This document shows, piece after piece, positions 37,156 through 44,532 of a DNA stretch of 50,019 nt; positions within the stretch are counted from its first letter, which is position 1; the number at the start of each line of letters is the position of its first letter. This DNA is from an uncultured Bacteriovoracaceae bacterium. Lineage in GTDB: Bacteria; Bdellovibrionota; Bacteriovoracia; Bacteriovoracales; Bacteriovoracaceae. The stretch is taken from contig CALHLC010000046.1 in NCBI GenBank assembly GCA_938034385.1, positions 1 through 50,019 on the forward strand, given 5' to 3'. The notes beneath the pieces are model-generated. The model had not been told where the DNA came from. It saw only the letters and a program-made list of their open reading frames with translations, and made no database searches. Position numbers and translations under genes: made by a program.

Positions 37156-37619
37156 TGATGTGTGTAATGACCTCAATTTGGTTAGGACTTTTACTCGCTT
37201 TTTTACTTGGGATATTAGTAGGATGGTGGATTTTTGGATGCTGTTGGAAAAAGAAATATTTAGCTCTAAAAGATAAGCAAGGTCATATTTCTAGTAATAA
37301 TAATGTTGCTGTCTCCAGTTTTTCTGAACGTAAAGATCCTATAAATCTTCCGGCGGGAGTTAAATTAAACGACTTAAAAATTGTGGAAGGAATAGGCCCA
37401 AAAATTTCAGAGATTCTGCAAGCTAATGGAATTAAGACTTGGTGGGATTTGGCAGATTCATCCCCTGAGACAATTAAAGAGTATTTAAAAGCAGCAGGAT
37501 CACGATTTCAAATGGCTAACCCTGGATCATGGCCCAAACAAGCGAAAATGGCTGCTCTTGGTAACTTTGATGAGTTAGAGAAGTGGCAAGACGAGCATGA
37601 TCATGGAATAGAGAGCTAA
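37155..37619 (+). CDS. Membrane-anchored helix-hairpin-helix protein
   Basis: 154 aa. One N-terminal transmembrane helix (about 7-28, with GLLLAFLLGILVGWWIFG) and a cytoplasmic tail. The C-terminal 90 residues hold a helix-hairpin-helix motif, LKIVEGIGPKISEILQANGI, followed by TWWDLADS, FQMANPGSWPKQAKMAA. This domain is often coupled with OmpA/BON genes in other bacteria. Helix-hairpin-helix domains usually bind DNA or protein, so linking cell wall and nucleoid is possible. Translationally coupled to the OmpA gene (TAATG). A hairpin terminator follows at 37652-37677. Confidence 0.75.
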   Translation: MMCVMTSIWLGLLLAFLLGILVGWWIFGCCWKKKYLALKDKQGHISSNNNVAVSSFSERKDPINLPAGVKLNDLKIVEGIGPKISEILQANGIKTWWDLADSSPETIKEYLKAAGSRFQMANPGSWPKQAKMAALGNFDELEKWQDEHDHGIES

Positions 37620-37651
37620 TCTCTAATCACAATAAAGTTATTTTTAAATTT

Positions 37652-37677
37652 TTAGACCGGTTTTATTGCCGGTCTAA
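37652..37677 (+). terminator. Terminator hairpin after the OmpA/HHH operon
   Basis: A 9-bp perfect stem (TTAGACCGG / CCGGTCTAA) with an 8-nt loop, 33 bp after the stop. A T-rich tail is short, so it may need help from Rho, but it ends the operon before the next lipoprotein gene. Confidence 0.6.
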
Positions 37678-37763
37678 TTATCTCAGGTATGAAAATTCTC
37701 CTCTTTCTAGAAAAAATCTAAAATATGTTAAAATGATGTTAGAAACTAAAATGAGGAACGTTT

Positions 37764-38738
37764 ATGAGGATTTTACTAGTTTTAACAATGATGCTTTTTA
37801 GTGTTGGATGTAAAAAAGAAACAAACTTAACTGCTGTGCAAGCAAAGACTCCAACTACAAAATTAACGGAGCCATCTTGGGCCAAGCTTATCCATATAGA
37901 TAGTTTGATTCCAGGATCTTATATTAGTAATGATAAAATGCAGGTCATCATCATTGCTGAGGATAAAAAAACAATAAGAAATGTAACTTTTAGAAAGGTT
38001 GAAGAATCTATCGATTATTCAAAGCCTATTACAAAGGTTAAACATACTGACGGAACCTATGAATTAAAAGTTATTGCTCCAGGAAAAGTAACACTTGTTC
38101 CTAGCTTAGGAGCTGAGCCAATTGATTCAGATGAATGTAGAGAGATCATTGCCAATGCTTATGAAGAATTCAATCAAAAATTTGGTGGTAACCAATTTGT
38201 TTTTCAGTCCAACGGAAGCTTTGTAACTTCTCATAGTAAAGCACTAGTAATAGATGAAAGTGAGCTCACAGAAGGTTCTGTAGGAGCCGTATTTGGAAAC
38301 TCTCACATTGCTAGAGTTTATCAAAAATCTGATAAGAATATAAATATTGATGAAGTCATTAGCTTTTATGGTTCAACTGAACTTCCACATATTTGTGCAA
38401 GTCTTGATCCTGAACAAGACTTAGATTCTGATGGGTTTAAAGGTGCAGAAGATAAGTGTCCTAAAATCAAAGGATCTGCTCCTGAAGGATGCCCATTTGA
38501 ACTAAGTGGATTTGTAAATAATTGTGATGGTCAAGCTGAATTAGCTAGTAAGTTAGAGAAGAGATTTAAAAACAAAGTTGTTAAGGTTTGTGAGTCAGAA
38601 GGTAATTTTAAAGAAGTAGAATTTGTTTGTCATAAAGATTTAGATAATAATACCTTAGAGTGGGTACATCAATCAGTTGATGGAGTAGATCTCAGTGAGT
38701 TTGCTAATAAAACGTGTATTCATATAGATTCAATCTAG
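37764..38738 (+). CDS. Lipoprotein with thrombospondin-3-like calcium motif
   Basis: 324 aa. MRILLVLTMMLFSVGC gives lipobox Cys16. Residues 20-215 form a domain I do not recognise. Then DPEQDLDSDGFKGAEDKCP and APEGCPF make a single thrombospondin type 3/OmpA-linker calcium-binding repeat. The C-terminal 80 residues carry more cysteines (NNCDGQAEL, KVCESEG, VCHKDL, KTCIHID). AGGAA precedes the ATG. The last 9 bp overlap bufC on the opposite strand. A role with the bufferin genes is not indicated. Confidence 0.65.
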   Translation: MRILLVLTMMLFSVGCKKETNLTAVQAKTPTTKLTEPSWAKLIHIDSLIPGSYISNDKMQVIIIAEDKKTIRNVTFRKVEESIDYSKPITKVKHTDGTYELKVIAPGKVTLVPSLGAEPIDSDECREIIANAYEEFNQKFGGNQFVFQSNGSFVTSHSKALVIDESELTEGSVGAVFGNSHIARVYQKSDKNINIDEVISFYGSTELPHICASLDPEQDLDSDGFKGAEDKCPKIKGSAPEGCPFELSGFVNNCDGQAELASKLEKRFKNKVVKVCESEGNFKEVEFVCHKDLDNNTLEWVHQSVDGVDLSEFANKTCIHIDSI

Positions 38739-39020
38739 GCTTAACGAACTTATAAAACTTAAAAAATCAGCCCCATAATCATTAAAGTTTGGATTCCTTG
38801 AGGGATTTTTCTCGATATATAGTTTTGCGACATATCGAAAGTTATTTTCACCTAAGTCTTCAAAAACTTCTGGATTATTATTTTGTAGAGATTTTATATG
38901 TGAGAAGAGATAATTATTTTTATAAGCAATGAGGCCCCTATAGTATTTATGGTCTTGAATGTGTGATCTCTTTGAGGATCGAATTTCCTCTAAAAACTTC
39001 TCGATAATTGATTTATTCAC
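38730..39020 (-). CDS. bufC: BufC-like DUF2063 protein, N-terminal domain only
   Basis: Partner of the DUF692 enzyme in bufferin/methanobactin-type peptide modification. The sequence YRGLIAYKNNYLFSHIKSLQ, EDLGENNFRYVAKLYIEKNP and NDYGADFLSFISSLSL is a clear DUF2063 N-terminal domain, which binds and presents the precursor peptide. At 96 aa it stops directly after that domain, whereas family members are often about 180-260 aa. The GTG at 39020 overlaps the bufB TAA by 8 nt; a TTG at 39044 is possible. No continuation is visible in other frames beyond the stop, so the truncation is not a simple frameshift. Confidence 0.8.
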   Translation of the reverse strand: MNKSIIEKFLEEIRSSKRSHIQDHKYYRGLIAYKNNYLFSHIKSLQNNNPEVFEDLGENNFRYVAKLYIEKNPSRNPNFNDYGADFLSFISSLSLD

Positions 39021-39828
39021 ACATAACGCCTTTGATTTTTTCAACCTCTATAAGAAGAGATGAAAGGTCTACTAGATTAGAATCTTGTTCGAAAATAGTA
39101 GGGATGTTTTTTAAATTGCTTTTTTCAGAGGTTAAAAGTGATAGAACATCTTCTCTTAGAGCTCCTCCATGTGTATCTATCCAATGTCCATCAAAGCTCT
39201 CAGCACTAGCTAAATGAATTTCTTTAACATACTGAAAGTTTAATTGTTTTAAATAATCAATTGATTTGAGTCCTAGGTTTTTTTCATTAACCCAAATATT
39301 ATTAATGTCTAATAGACTAAAACAACCAGTTGTTTTACATATTTGATTAATAAATTGAACCTCACTAAAGGTAGACTCCTCAAATTCCACATAAGAAGAG
39401 AGATTTTCAACTAAAATTGAAGCTTTTAAGTAATCTTGAATTTTATTTATTCTAGAGGTAATGGAGAGTAGACTTTCTTTATTCATAGGGAAGGGAAGGA
39501 GGTCATGATAGTGAATTTTTTGATGGGCCTGTAAGCATAAATGATCTGAGAGATGGAAAGGTTGATATTTGTTTTTTAAATTATTTACCTTCTTCAAATA
39601 ATCATAATTAATTGAATCTATTCCAGCAATATTCATTCCTACGCAATGAAAAGATAGAGGGTAGTCTTGTCTTAGTTGTTCTAGCTTTTTATGATGAGAG
39701 CCATCATCAAACCAATTTTCGACTATGATTTCTAAGAAATCAACATTAGGCTTTTGACTTAAAAAGTCATCAATAAACTCAAGACGAAGGTTACAACCAA
39801 CGCCTTGAATAGTGTTAGTATGATTCAC
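39013..39828 (-). CDS. bufB: DUF692 multinuclear iron enzyme for bufferin maturation
   Basis: TIM-barrel oxidase of the MbnB/BufB/TglH family that modifies cysteines of a ribosomal peptide, as far as is known forming thiooxazole- or oxazolone-type groups. Metal ligands are visible in order: FHCVGMNIAG (His), FHLSDHLC (His), LVENLSSY (Glu/Asn), LLDINNIW (Asp/Asn), EIHLASAE (His) followed by GHWIDTHGG (Asp, His) and FEQDSNL (Glu). 271 aa is normal. The GTG start shares one base with the bufA TAG (TAGTG), and the stop overlaps bufC, so all three genes are translationally linked. Confidence 0.9.
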   Translation of the reverse strand: MNHTNTIQGVGCNLRLEFIDDFLSQKPNVDFLEIIVENWFDDGSHHKKLEQLRQDYPLSFHCVGMNIAGIDSINYDYLKKVNNLKNKYQPFHLSDHLCLQAHQKIHYHDLLPFPMNKESLLSITSRINKIQDYLKASILVENLSSYVEFEESTFSEVQFINQICKTTGCFSLLDINNIWVNEKNLGLKSIDYLKQLNFQYVKEIHLASAESFDGHWIDTHGGALREDVLSLLTSEKSNLKNIPTIFEQDSNLVDLSSLLIEVEKIKGVMCE

Positions 39829-40097
39829 TAGATTTTTTTAGTCTTATAGATTTTTGCTCCAGCGATCTTTAAACAAACACCTTTAGGAACGTAAACCCAT
39901 TCATTAGGATCGTTATCTTTTAGAGCTTTTCCACCACAGTCATGTCCATTTGCTCCGCAATCATTCATCCCTTTCTTAGCAATACCTTTACACTTTTCTA
40001 AAGTATCACCTTTCTTGGCCCACTTTGGTGCAGCCATAGAATTTAGGCTCGAAATTAGTAGTCCTAGAAAAGTACTCGCATAAATTAACTTTCTCAT
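39828..40097 (-). CDS. bufA: Bufferin precursor peptide (DUF2282)
   Basis: 89-residue secreted RiPP precursor. MRKLIYASTFLGLLISS with cleavage near SMAA is a Sec signal peptide. The mature part has four cysteines (EKCKGIAKKGMNDCG, GHDCGGKA, KGVCLKI), and DNDPNEWVYVPKG is the hallmark DUF2282 block. In known bufferins modified cysteines chelate copper in the periplasm. I start at the ATG at 40097, 5-6 nt after AAAGGA; an ATG at 40124 would precede it by 9 residues without a site. A likely sigma-F-type promoter lies at 40146-40172. It is divergent from the sigma-factor operon. Confidence 0.9.
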   Translation of the reverse strand: MRKLIYASTFLGLLISSLNSMAAPKWAKKGDTLEKCKGIAKKGMNDCGANGHDCGGKALKDNDPNEWVYVPKGVCLKIAGAKIYKTKKI

Positions 40098-40145
40098 TTT
40101 TATTCCTTTTTTGATAAAGTCCATCTTTATCGTGATATAAACTTA

Positions 40146-40172
40146 TTAGTCACTTTGAATAAATTTGTTACA
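40146..40172 (-). promoter_or_regulatory. Probable ECF sigma-F-type promoter of bufABC (one mismatch)
   Basis: Read on the minus strand: TGTAACA, 16 nt, CTAA. The -35 box is identical to the two plus-strand sites and the spacing is the same. The -10 element differs by one base from CGAA. The -10 box lies about 50 bp upstream of the bufA ATG, which fits a short leader with its AAAGGA site. Confidence 0.55.
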
Positions 40173-40221
40173 AAATTGATTTGTAAGAAGATTGTCAGGA
40201 AAAAAATATTTTAAGAAAATG

Positions 40222-40248
40222 TGTAACATTTCAGAAGGATTTGACGAA
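40222..40248 (+). promoter_or_regulatory. Probable autoregulated ECF sigma-F-type promoter
   Basis: TGTAACA (40222-40228), 16 nt, CGAA (40245-40248). This GTAAC-N16-CGAA arrangement is the promoter form recognised by Caulobacter sigma-F-type ECF factors as I know it. It lies about 80 bp upstream of the sigma-factor ATG, so the operon would activate itself. Confidence 0.7.
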
Positions 40249-40327
40249 GTGAAAACCTTGATTATTTAGCTCTGCCATGTTCTCTTTATATATCCATCAA
40301 TTACTTGAAAATATTGGAAAGAGGAAT

Positions 40328-40855
40328 ATGAAAAATACGAACTTAAAAGATCTTATAATAAAGACACTTGCAGGTGATCAGCTGGCATGTGAGCAATTTC
40401 TTCTGAGCTTAATACCTAAAATTAATGCTCGAATTTATAATAAAATTCAAAGAAAGGAAGACCATGAAGATGTTAAGCAAAATGCTCTAATGGCAATATA
40501 TAAGTCCTTAAAGACTTTTGATGTCAGTAAAGACTTAAGTCCATGGGTGAATGCTATTATTGACTTTAAAATTGCTGATTATTATAGAAAGAAAAATAGA
40601 ACTAAAGATAAAGAAGTAAATATTGATAGTGAACATGTAACAATTCCTGGAGTTGAGGCGAATATAGATTTTGAGATGATTGATATGATAGAGCAATTAC
40701 CAGAAAAGTTTATTGAGCCTATAGTTTTAACTAAAATTAAAGGTCATTCCACAAAAGAAGCTGCTCAAATATTAAATATCAAAGAAAATGCTCTACGGAC
40801 TAGAGTCTCTCGAGGAATACAAAAACTCGAAGTACTTATGAAGGAGTTAAAATGA
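40328..40855 (+). CDS. sigF: ECF RNA polymerase sigma factor, SigF-like
   Basis: 175 aa. Region 2 (about residues 15-80) includes HEDVKQNALMAIYKSLKTFD and WVNAIIDFKIADYYRKK, the -10 recognition helix. Region 4 (about 115-170) has LPEKFIEPIVLTKIKGHSTKEAAQIL followed by ENALRTRVSRGIQKL, the -35-binding helix-turn-helix. (These stretches are cited in parts: LPEKFIEPIVLTKI, GHSTKEAAQIL.) The ATG at 40328 follows AAAGAGG. An anti-sigma factor of the DUF1109 type comes next with a 4-nt overlap, as in sigF-nrsF loci that control bufferin genes in Caulobacter. That pairing supports the assignment. Confidence 0.85.
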   Translation: MKNTNLKDLIIKTLAGDQLACEQFLLSLIPKINARIYNKIQRKEDHEDVKQNALMAIYKSLKTFDVSKDLSPWVNAIIDFKIADYYRKKNRTKDKEVNIDSEHVTIPGVEANIDFEMIDMIEQLPEKFIEPIVLTKIKGHSTKEAAQILNIKENALRTRVSRGIQKLEVLMKELK

Positions 40856-41493
40856 AGGATCAAGATTTTATTAAATCGCTGGCCAAGAATCACTCTAAGG
40901 TCGCAAGTTTACCAAATGCCAATAGGCGAGCATTTTTATTTGGAGTCTTATCATTTATAGGAGTTTTATTTTTAATCAATTTAGGTGGAGGATTACGATC
41001 AATATCAGAAGACTATGGGTTTAACCTTCAGACCTTAGAGCTCTTATCTACACTTATTGCATTTTTCTCTCTATTAATAATTTCTTTTAATTCATCTATT
41101 CCTGGAAATTCAATTCATTTACCAATTAAGGTTTTCTATATTTGCTCATTAGTTTTTCTTACGAGTCTAGGGATTAGATATTTCTTTATTCCTAATAATT
41201 ATGCCCCAATGTTAAATAGGGTGTTTCATTGCTCAAAAGAAGTACTCTTTTATGCTGGTGCAATTCAATTATTTCTATACTGGAGAATTAGTAAAGGTGT
41301 TTTAATAAACTTAAAATCTACAGTTATCTTTACTACTCTTGCTGCAGCTATTTTACCGATGATGTTGATGGCCATTGGGTGTTGTATCACTCCAAAACAT
41401 ATTTGGACTTCTCACTTCATTCCTCTTGCGTCTTATACTTTAATTGTTGCATGTGCCCAATATTACTTTTTAAGGAAAAATTATGAATATTAA
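40852..41493 (+). CDS. nrsF: NrsF-like (DUF1109) membrane anti-sigma factor
   Basis: 213 aa with about six transmembrane helices after a cytoplasmic N-terminus (DFIKSLAKNHSKVASLP) that should hold the sigma factor. Cysteines at 98, 127, 177, 178 and 201 include a pair about 50 residues apart (Cys127 in FHCSKEV, Cys177/178 in IGCCITPKHIW). In Caulobacter NrsF, as I recall, two conserved cysteines with similar separation sense metal or thiol stress. The ATG overlaps the sigma factor stop (ATGA). The next gene begins 11 nt before its end. Confidence 0.8.
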   Translation: MKDQDFIKSLAKNHSKVASLPNANRRAFLFGVLSFIGVLFLINLGGGLRSISEDYGFNLQTLELLSTLIAFFSLLIISFNSSIPGNSIHLPIKVFYICSLVFLTSLGIRYFFIPNNYAPMLNRVFHCSKEVLFYAGAIQLFLYWRISKGVLINLKSTVIFTTLAAAILPMMLMAIGCCITPKHIWTSHFIPLASYTLIVACAQYYFLRKNYEY

Positions 41494-42175
41494 AAAAGTA
41501 AGTATTTTAAGTCTCGTTGCTATTGCAATATTTTTTCTTTACCAATCAGGATATACAAAATATTTGAGTCTTGATTATATTAAGGAGAACTTAGATTCTT
41601 TCAAAGATTATTATTCTCAAAATACTTTAAAGACGATCTTGATTTTTTCTCTTGTTTATATTGGAGCAACTGTTTTATTTCCGGGAGGAGCAACTGTTTT
41701 AACATTGACTTCAGGAGCATTGTTTGGTGTGATACAAGGAATTATTATTGTTTCATTTGCTAGTACCATTGGAGCGACTGTTGCCTTCTTATTATCTAGG
41801 CTAGTTTTTAGAGATTCTATTCAAAGTAAATATGGCGATAAATTAAAAGCAATCAATGATGGTATAAAAAAAGATGGAGCCAGTTATCTCTTAACTCTTA
41901 GGTTGCAACCAGTATTTCCGTTTTTTCTAGTAAATTTATTAATGGGGTTAACTCCAATAAAAACTTCTATTTACTATATTGTTAGTCAAATAGGGATGCT
42001 ACCTGGAACAGCCGTTTATGTTAACGCTGGATCAGAACTAGGGAAGATAAATAGTTTAAAAGATATTATGTCTCCGACTTTAATAGGATCATTTATACTT
42101 CTTGCTTGTTTTCCAATCTTAGTAAAGTTTTTAATGAAATCTTTTGGAAAAGCGAGTGTCGTTAATGAGCAATAG
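41483..42175 (+). CDS. TVP38/TMEM64 (VTT-domain) membrane protein
   Basis: 230 aa inner-membrane protein of the DedA/VTT superfamily. ATVLFPGGATVLTLTSGALFG is the conserved re-entrant loop, and LTLRLQPVFPFFLVNLLMGL is the second conserved block with the functional arginine; it is followed by MLPGTAVYVNAGSELG. VTT proteins are lipid scramblases or transporters. The arrangement with a MerA-like oxidoreductase and DUF547 recurs in other genomes. AAGGA precedes the ATG. It overlaps both neighbours, so it is co-translated with nrsF and the reductase. Confidence 0.87.
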   Translation: MNIKKVSILSLVAIAIFFLYQSGYTKYLSLDYIKENLDSFKDYYSQNTLKTILIFSLVYIGATVLFPGGATVLTLTSGALFGVIQGIIIVSFASTIGATVAFLLSRLVFRDSIQSKYGDKLKAINDGIKKDGASYLLTLRLQPVFPFFLVNLLMGLTPIKTSIYYIVSQIGMLPGTAVYVNAGSELGKINSLKDIMSPTLIGSFILLACFPILVKFLMKSFGKASVVNEQ

Positions 42176-43625
42176 AAAAAAACCAAAGAGCTTTGATTAT
42201 AATATGATCAGTATTGGAGCTGGAGCCGGTGGTTTGGTAACCAGTTATATAGGTGCTGCTGTCAAAGCAAAAGTTGCTCTTATTGAAAAACATAAAATGG
42301 GGGGAGATTGTCTTAATACAGGTTGCGTTCCTTCCAAAGCTATTTTAAAAAGTGCCAAAATTGCAAAGACTATCAGACAAGCCAGTAAGTATGGACTTAA
42401 AGATCTTGAAGTAAAGCTTGATTTTGATGAAGTCATGAAAAGAGTTCATAAAGTAATTGAAAAGATAGAACCACATGATTCGGTAGAAAGATACACGAAT
42501 CTAGGTGTTGATTGTATACAAGGAGAAGCAAAAATCCTTTCACCTTGGGAAGTTGAAGTAAACGGAAAGGTTCTGACCACTAAAAATATAACTATAGCAA
42601 CTGGTGCAAGACCATTTGTTCCACCTATTACTGGTCTTAATGACGTTCCATATTTAATCTCCGATACGCTTTGGGAATTAAAAGAGTTACCTAAAAAATT
42701 CTTAATTGTAGGTGGTGGCCCAATTGGCTTAGAAATGGCTCAATCATTTCAAAACCTTGGAAGTGAAGTGACAGTTGTAGAGAGAGCACCAAGGATTATG
42801 GCCAAGGAAGATGAAGATGTGGCCCAAGAGGTAACAAAGCACTTAGAAAAAGATGGAATAAATATTTTAACTTCTACTAATTTAGAAAGATTTGAAAAAA
42901 AAGATAGTAAATTCTTTGCTCATATTTCCAAGAATGGACAAACTGAGCTTATTGAATTTGATAAAGTGTTATTAGCTATTGGGAGAAGACCCAATATTAG
43001 TGGCTTTGGATTGGAAGAGTTAGGCGTAGAGCTTAATAAAAACGGAACAATTAAGGTTGATCAATATTTAAGAACTACAAAGTATAAAAATATTTTTGCT
43101 TGTGGAGATGTTGCTGGTCCTTATCAATTGACTCATATGGCAGCTCATCAAGCTTGGTTTTGCGCCGTAAATGGTCTTTTTGGAACATTTAAAAAGTTCA
43201 AGGTCCATTATAAAGCAACTCCTTGGGCCACCTACACAGACCCTGAAGTTGCTACTGTTGGTCATACAGAGTTAAGTGCAGCACAAGAGGGAGTTGAGTT
43301 TGATGTGACTAAATACGAATTGGACGATCTGGATAGAGCTATTGCAGAAGATGCAGATTATGGGTTTGTAAAAGTCTTAACTCAAAAAGGTAAAGATAAA
43401 ATTATAGGAGCAACGATTGTTGGTCCTCAAGCCAGTACTATGATTATAGAGTTTGTCACGGCCATAAAATATAATTTGGGTTTAAATAAAATTTTAGGTA
43501 CCATCCATGCATATCCAAGCTTTGGTGAAGGAAATAAGTATGCAGCTGGAGAATGGAAAAGATCACAGATAAAAAAGTGGCAAATGGATTTATTACAAAA
43601 GTTTCATAAATGGAGAAGATCATGA
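42165..43625 (+). CDS. MerA-like FAD-dependent pyridine nucleotide-disulfide oxidoreductase
   Basis: 486 aa, class I flavin disulfide reductase. The FAD loop is IGAGAGGLVTS. The redox pair is in GGDCLNTGCVPSKA (C-x4-C). The NAD(P) loop is VGGGPIGLEMAQ. FACGDVAGPYQLTHMAAHQA is the FAD ribityl block, and HAYPSFGEG has the catalytic histidine. It lacks both the N-terminal HMA domain and the C-terminal Cys-Cys of true mercuric reductase, so it is unlikely to reduce Hg2+ by the known route; the real substrate is unknown. The ATG at 42165 overlaps the VTT gene by 11 nt. A 43622 ATG starts the next gene within its stop. Confidence 0.85.
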   Translation: MSNRKKPKSFDYNMISIGAGAGGLVTSYIGAAVKAKVALIEKHKMGGDCLNTGCVPSKAILKSAKIAKTIRQASKYGLKDLEVKLDFDEVMKRVHKVIEKIEPHDSVERYTNLGVDCIQGEAKILSPWEVEVNGKVLTTKNITIATGARPFVPPITGLNDVPYLISDTLWELKELPKKFLIVGGGPIGLEMAQSFQNLGSEVTVVERAPRIMAKEDEDVAQEVTKHLEKDGINILTSTNLERFEKKDSKFFAHISKNGQTELIEFDKVLLAIGRRPNISGFGLEELGVELNKNGTIKVDQYLRTTKYKNIFACGDVAGPYQLTHMAAHQAWFCAVNGLFGTFKKFKVHYKATPWATYTDPEVATVGHTELSAAQEGVEFDVTKYELDDLDRAIAEDADYGFVKVLTQKGKDKIIGATIVGPQASTMIIEFVTAIKYNLGLNKILGTIHAYPSFGEGNKYAAGEWKRSQIKKWQMDLLQKFHKWRRS

Positions 43626-44428
43626 ATATTTTTAAATTAGTTACACTTATTAGTTTCTTTGGATGCCTAGGGGCTCAAAGCTCAGGAAACATGAATGCTA
43701 AAATAGCACACGTTCAAACTGCTAATAGCTTTGATCATAATCATACTCTGTTAACAAAAGTGTTAAAAAAGTTTTTAGTTCCTGGAGAGATTAGTACTTT
43801 GGTTAAGTATCAAGAATTAAAAGAAGATAGAGCAGAATTTGATACTTATTTAAAAGGCTTAGAGAGCTTATCGAAAAGCGAATTTTCAAATTTTAATCAA
43901 AATCAAAAGCTTAGTTTTTGGATCAACGCATATAATGCTTATACATTAAAACTTATTATTGATAATTATCCGCTAGAATCAATTAAAGATCTTGGAAGTT
44001 TATTAAGCTCTCCATGGAAGAAGAAGTTTATCAAGCTATTTGATAAGGTCATGACTTTAGATGATATAGAACATGGAACTATTAGAAAGAAGTTTAAAGA
44101 GCCAAGGATTCACTTTGCTGTGAATTGTGCATCAATGGGATGTCCTTCACTAGCAGATGAAGCTTTCACGGAGTCTAATCTTGAAAGCCTTCTTCAAAAA
44201 ATGTCATTGAAGTTTATAAATAATGACAAGAAAAATAGTTATAATATCCAAGAAAAAACAATGAGACTTTCAAAGATTTTCCTGTGGTACGGAGGAGATT
44301 TTAAAGAGAAATTTGGATCATATAAGAAATTTATTCAAACTCTAAAGCCGGGCGTGAAAGATCTGGCAAAATTTCGAGTAAAGTGGAATAAATATGGATG
44401 GAAGCTTAATGATTCGCCGAAGAAGTGA
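43622..44428 (+). CDS. DUF547 lipoprotein A
   Basis: 268 aa. MNIFKLVTLISFFGC gives a lipobox with Cys15. The DUF547 core includes SFWINAYNAYTLKLIIDNYP, DDIEHGTIRKKF and RIHFAVNCASMGCPSLADEAF, with the family's invariant Cys near the H-F-A block. DUF547 proteins have a papain-like arrangement of Cys and His by prediction, and no activity is established. The ATG shares bases with the reductase stop (ATGA). This gene ends the first sigma-F-type operon. About 100 bp follow before the second promoter's gene. Confidence 0.82.
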   Translation: MNIFKLVTLISFFGCLGAQSSGNMNAKIAHVQTANSFDHNHTLLTKVLKKFLVPGEISTLVKYQELKEDRAEFDTYLKGLESLSKSEFSNFNQNQKLSFWINAYNAYTLKLIIDNYPLESIKDLGSLLSSPWKKKFIKLFDKVMTLDDIEHGTIRKKFKEPRIHFAVNCASMGCPSLADEAFTESNLESLLQKMSLKFINNDKKNSYNIQEKTMRLSKIFLWYGGDFKEKFGSYKKFIQTLKPGVKDLAKFRVKWNKYGWKLNDSPKK

Positions 44429-44465
44429 TCCGAAGCGTTAAGACGAATAAGTAAATCTTTTCAAC

Positions 44466-44492
44466 TGTAACAATTGTTAATAATTTTACGAA
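44466..44492 (+). promoter_or_regulatory. Second probable ECF sigma-F-type promoter
   Basis: TGTAACA (44466-44472), 16 nt, CGAA (44489-44492). This is the same sequence and spacing as at 40222-40248. The -10 box is 40 bp upstream of the ATG of the second DUF547 lipoprotein gene and lies in the 104-bp gap after the first operon. It would start a second, separately regulated unit. Confidence 0.7.
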
Positions 44493-44532
44493 TATAAGGG
44501 TATAAAGTGGGGGCACTGAATACAGGAGTATC

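Noticed and set aside
42165-43625. True mercuric reductase and hence a mer operon
   Set aside because: No N-terminal HMA domain, no C-terminal Cys-Cys, and no merR, merT or merP nearby.
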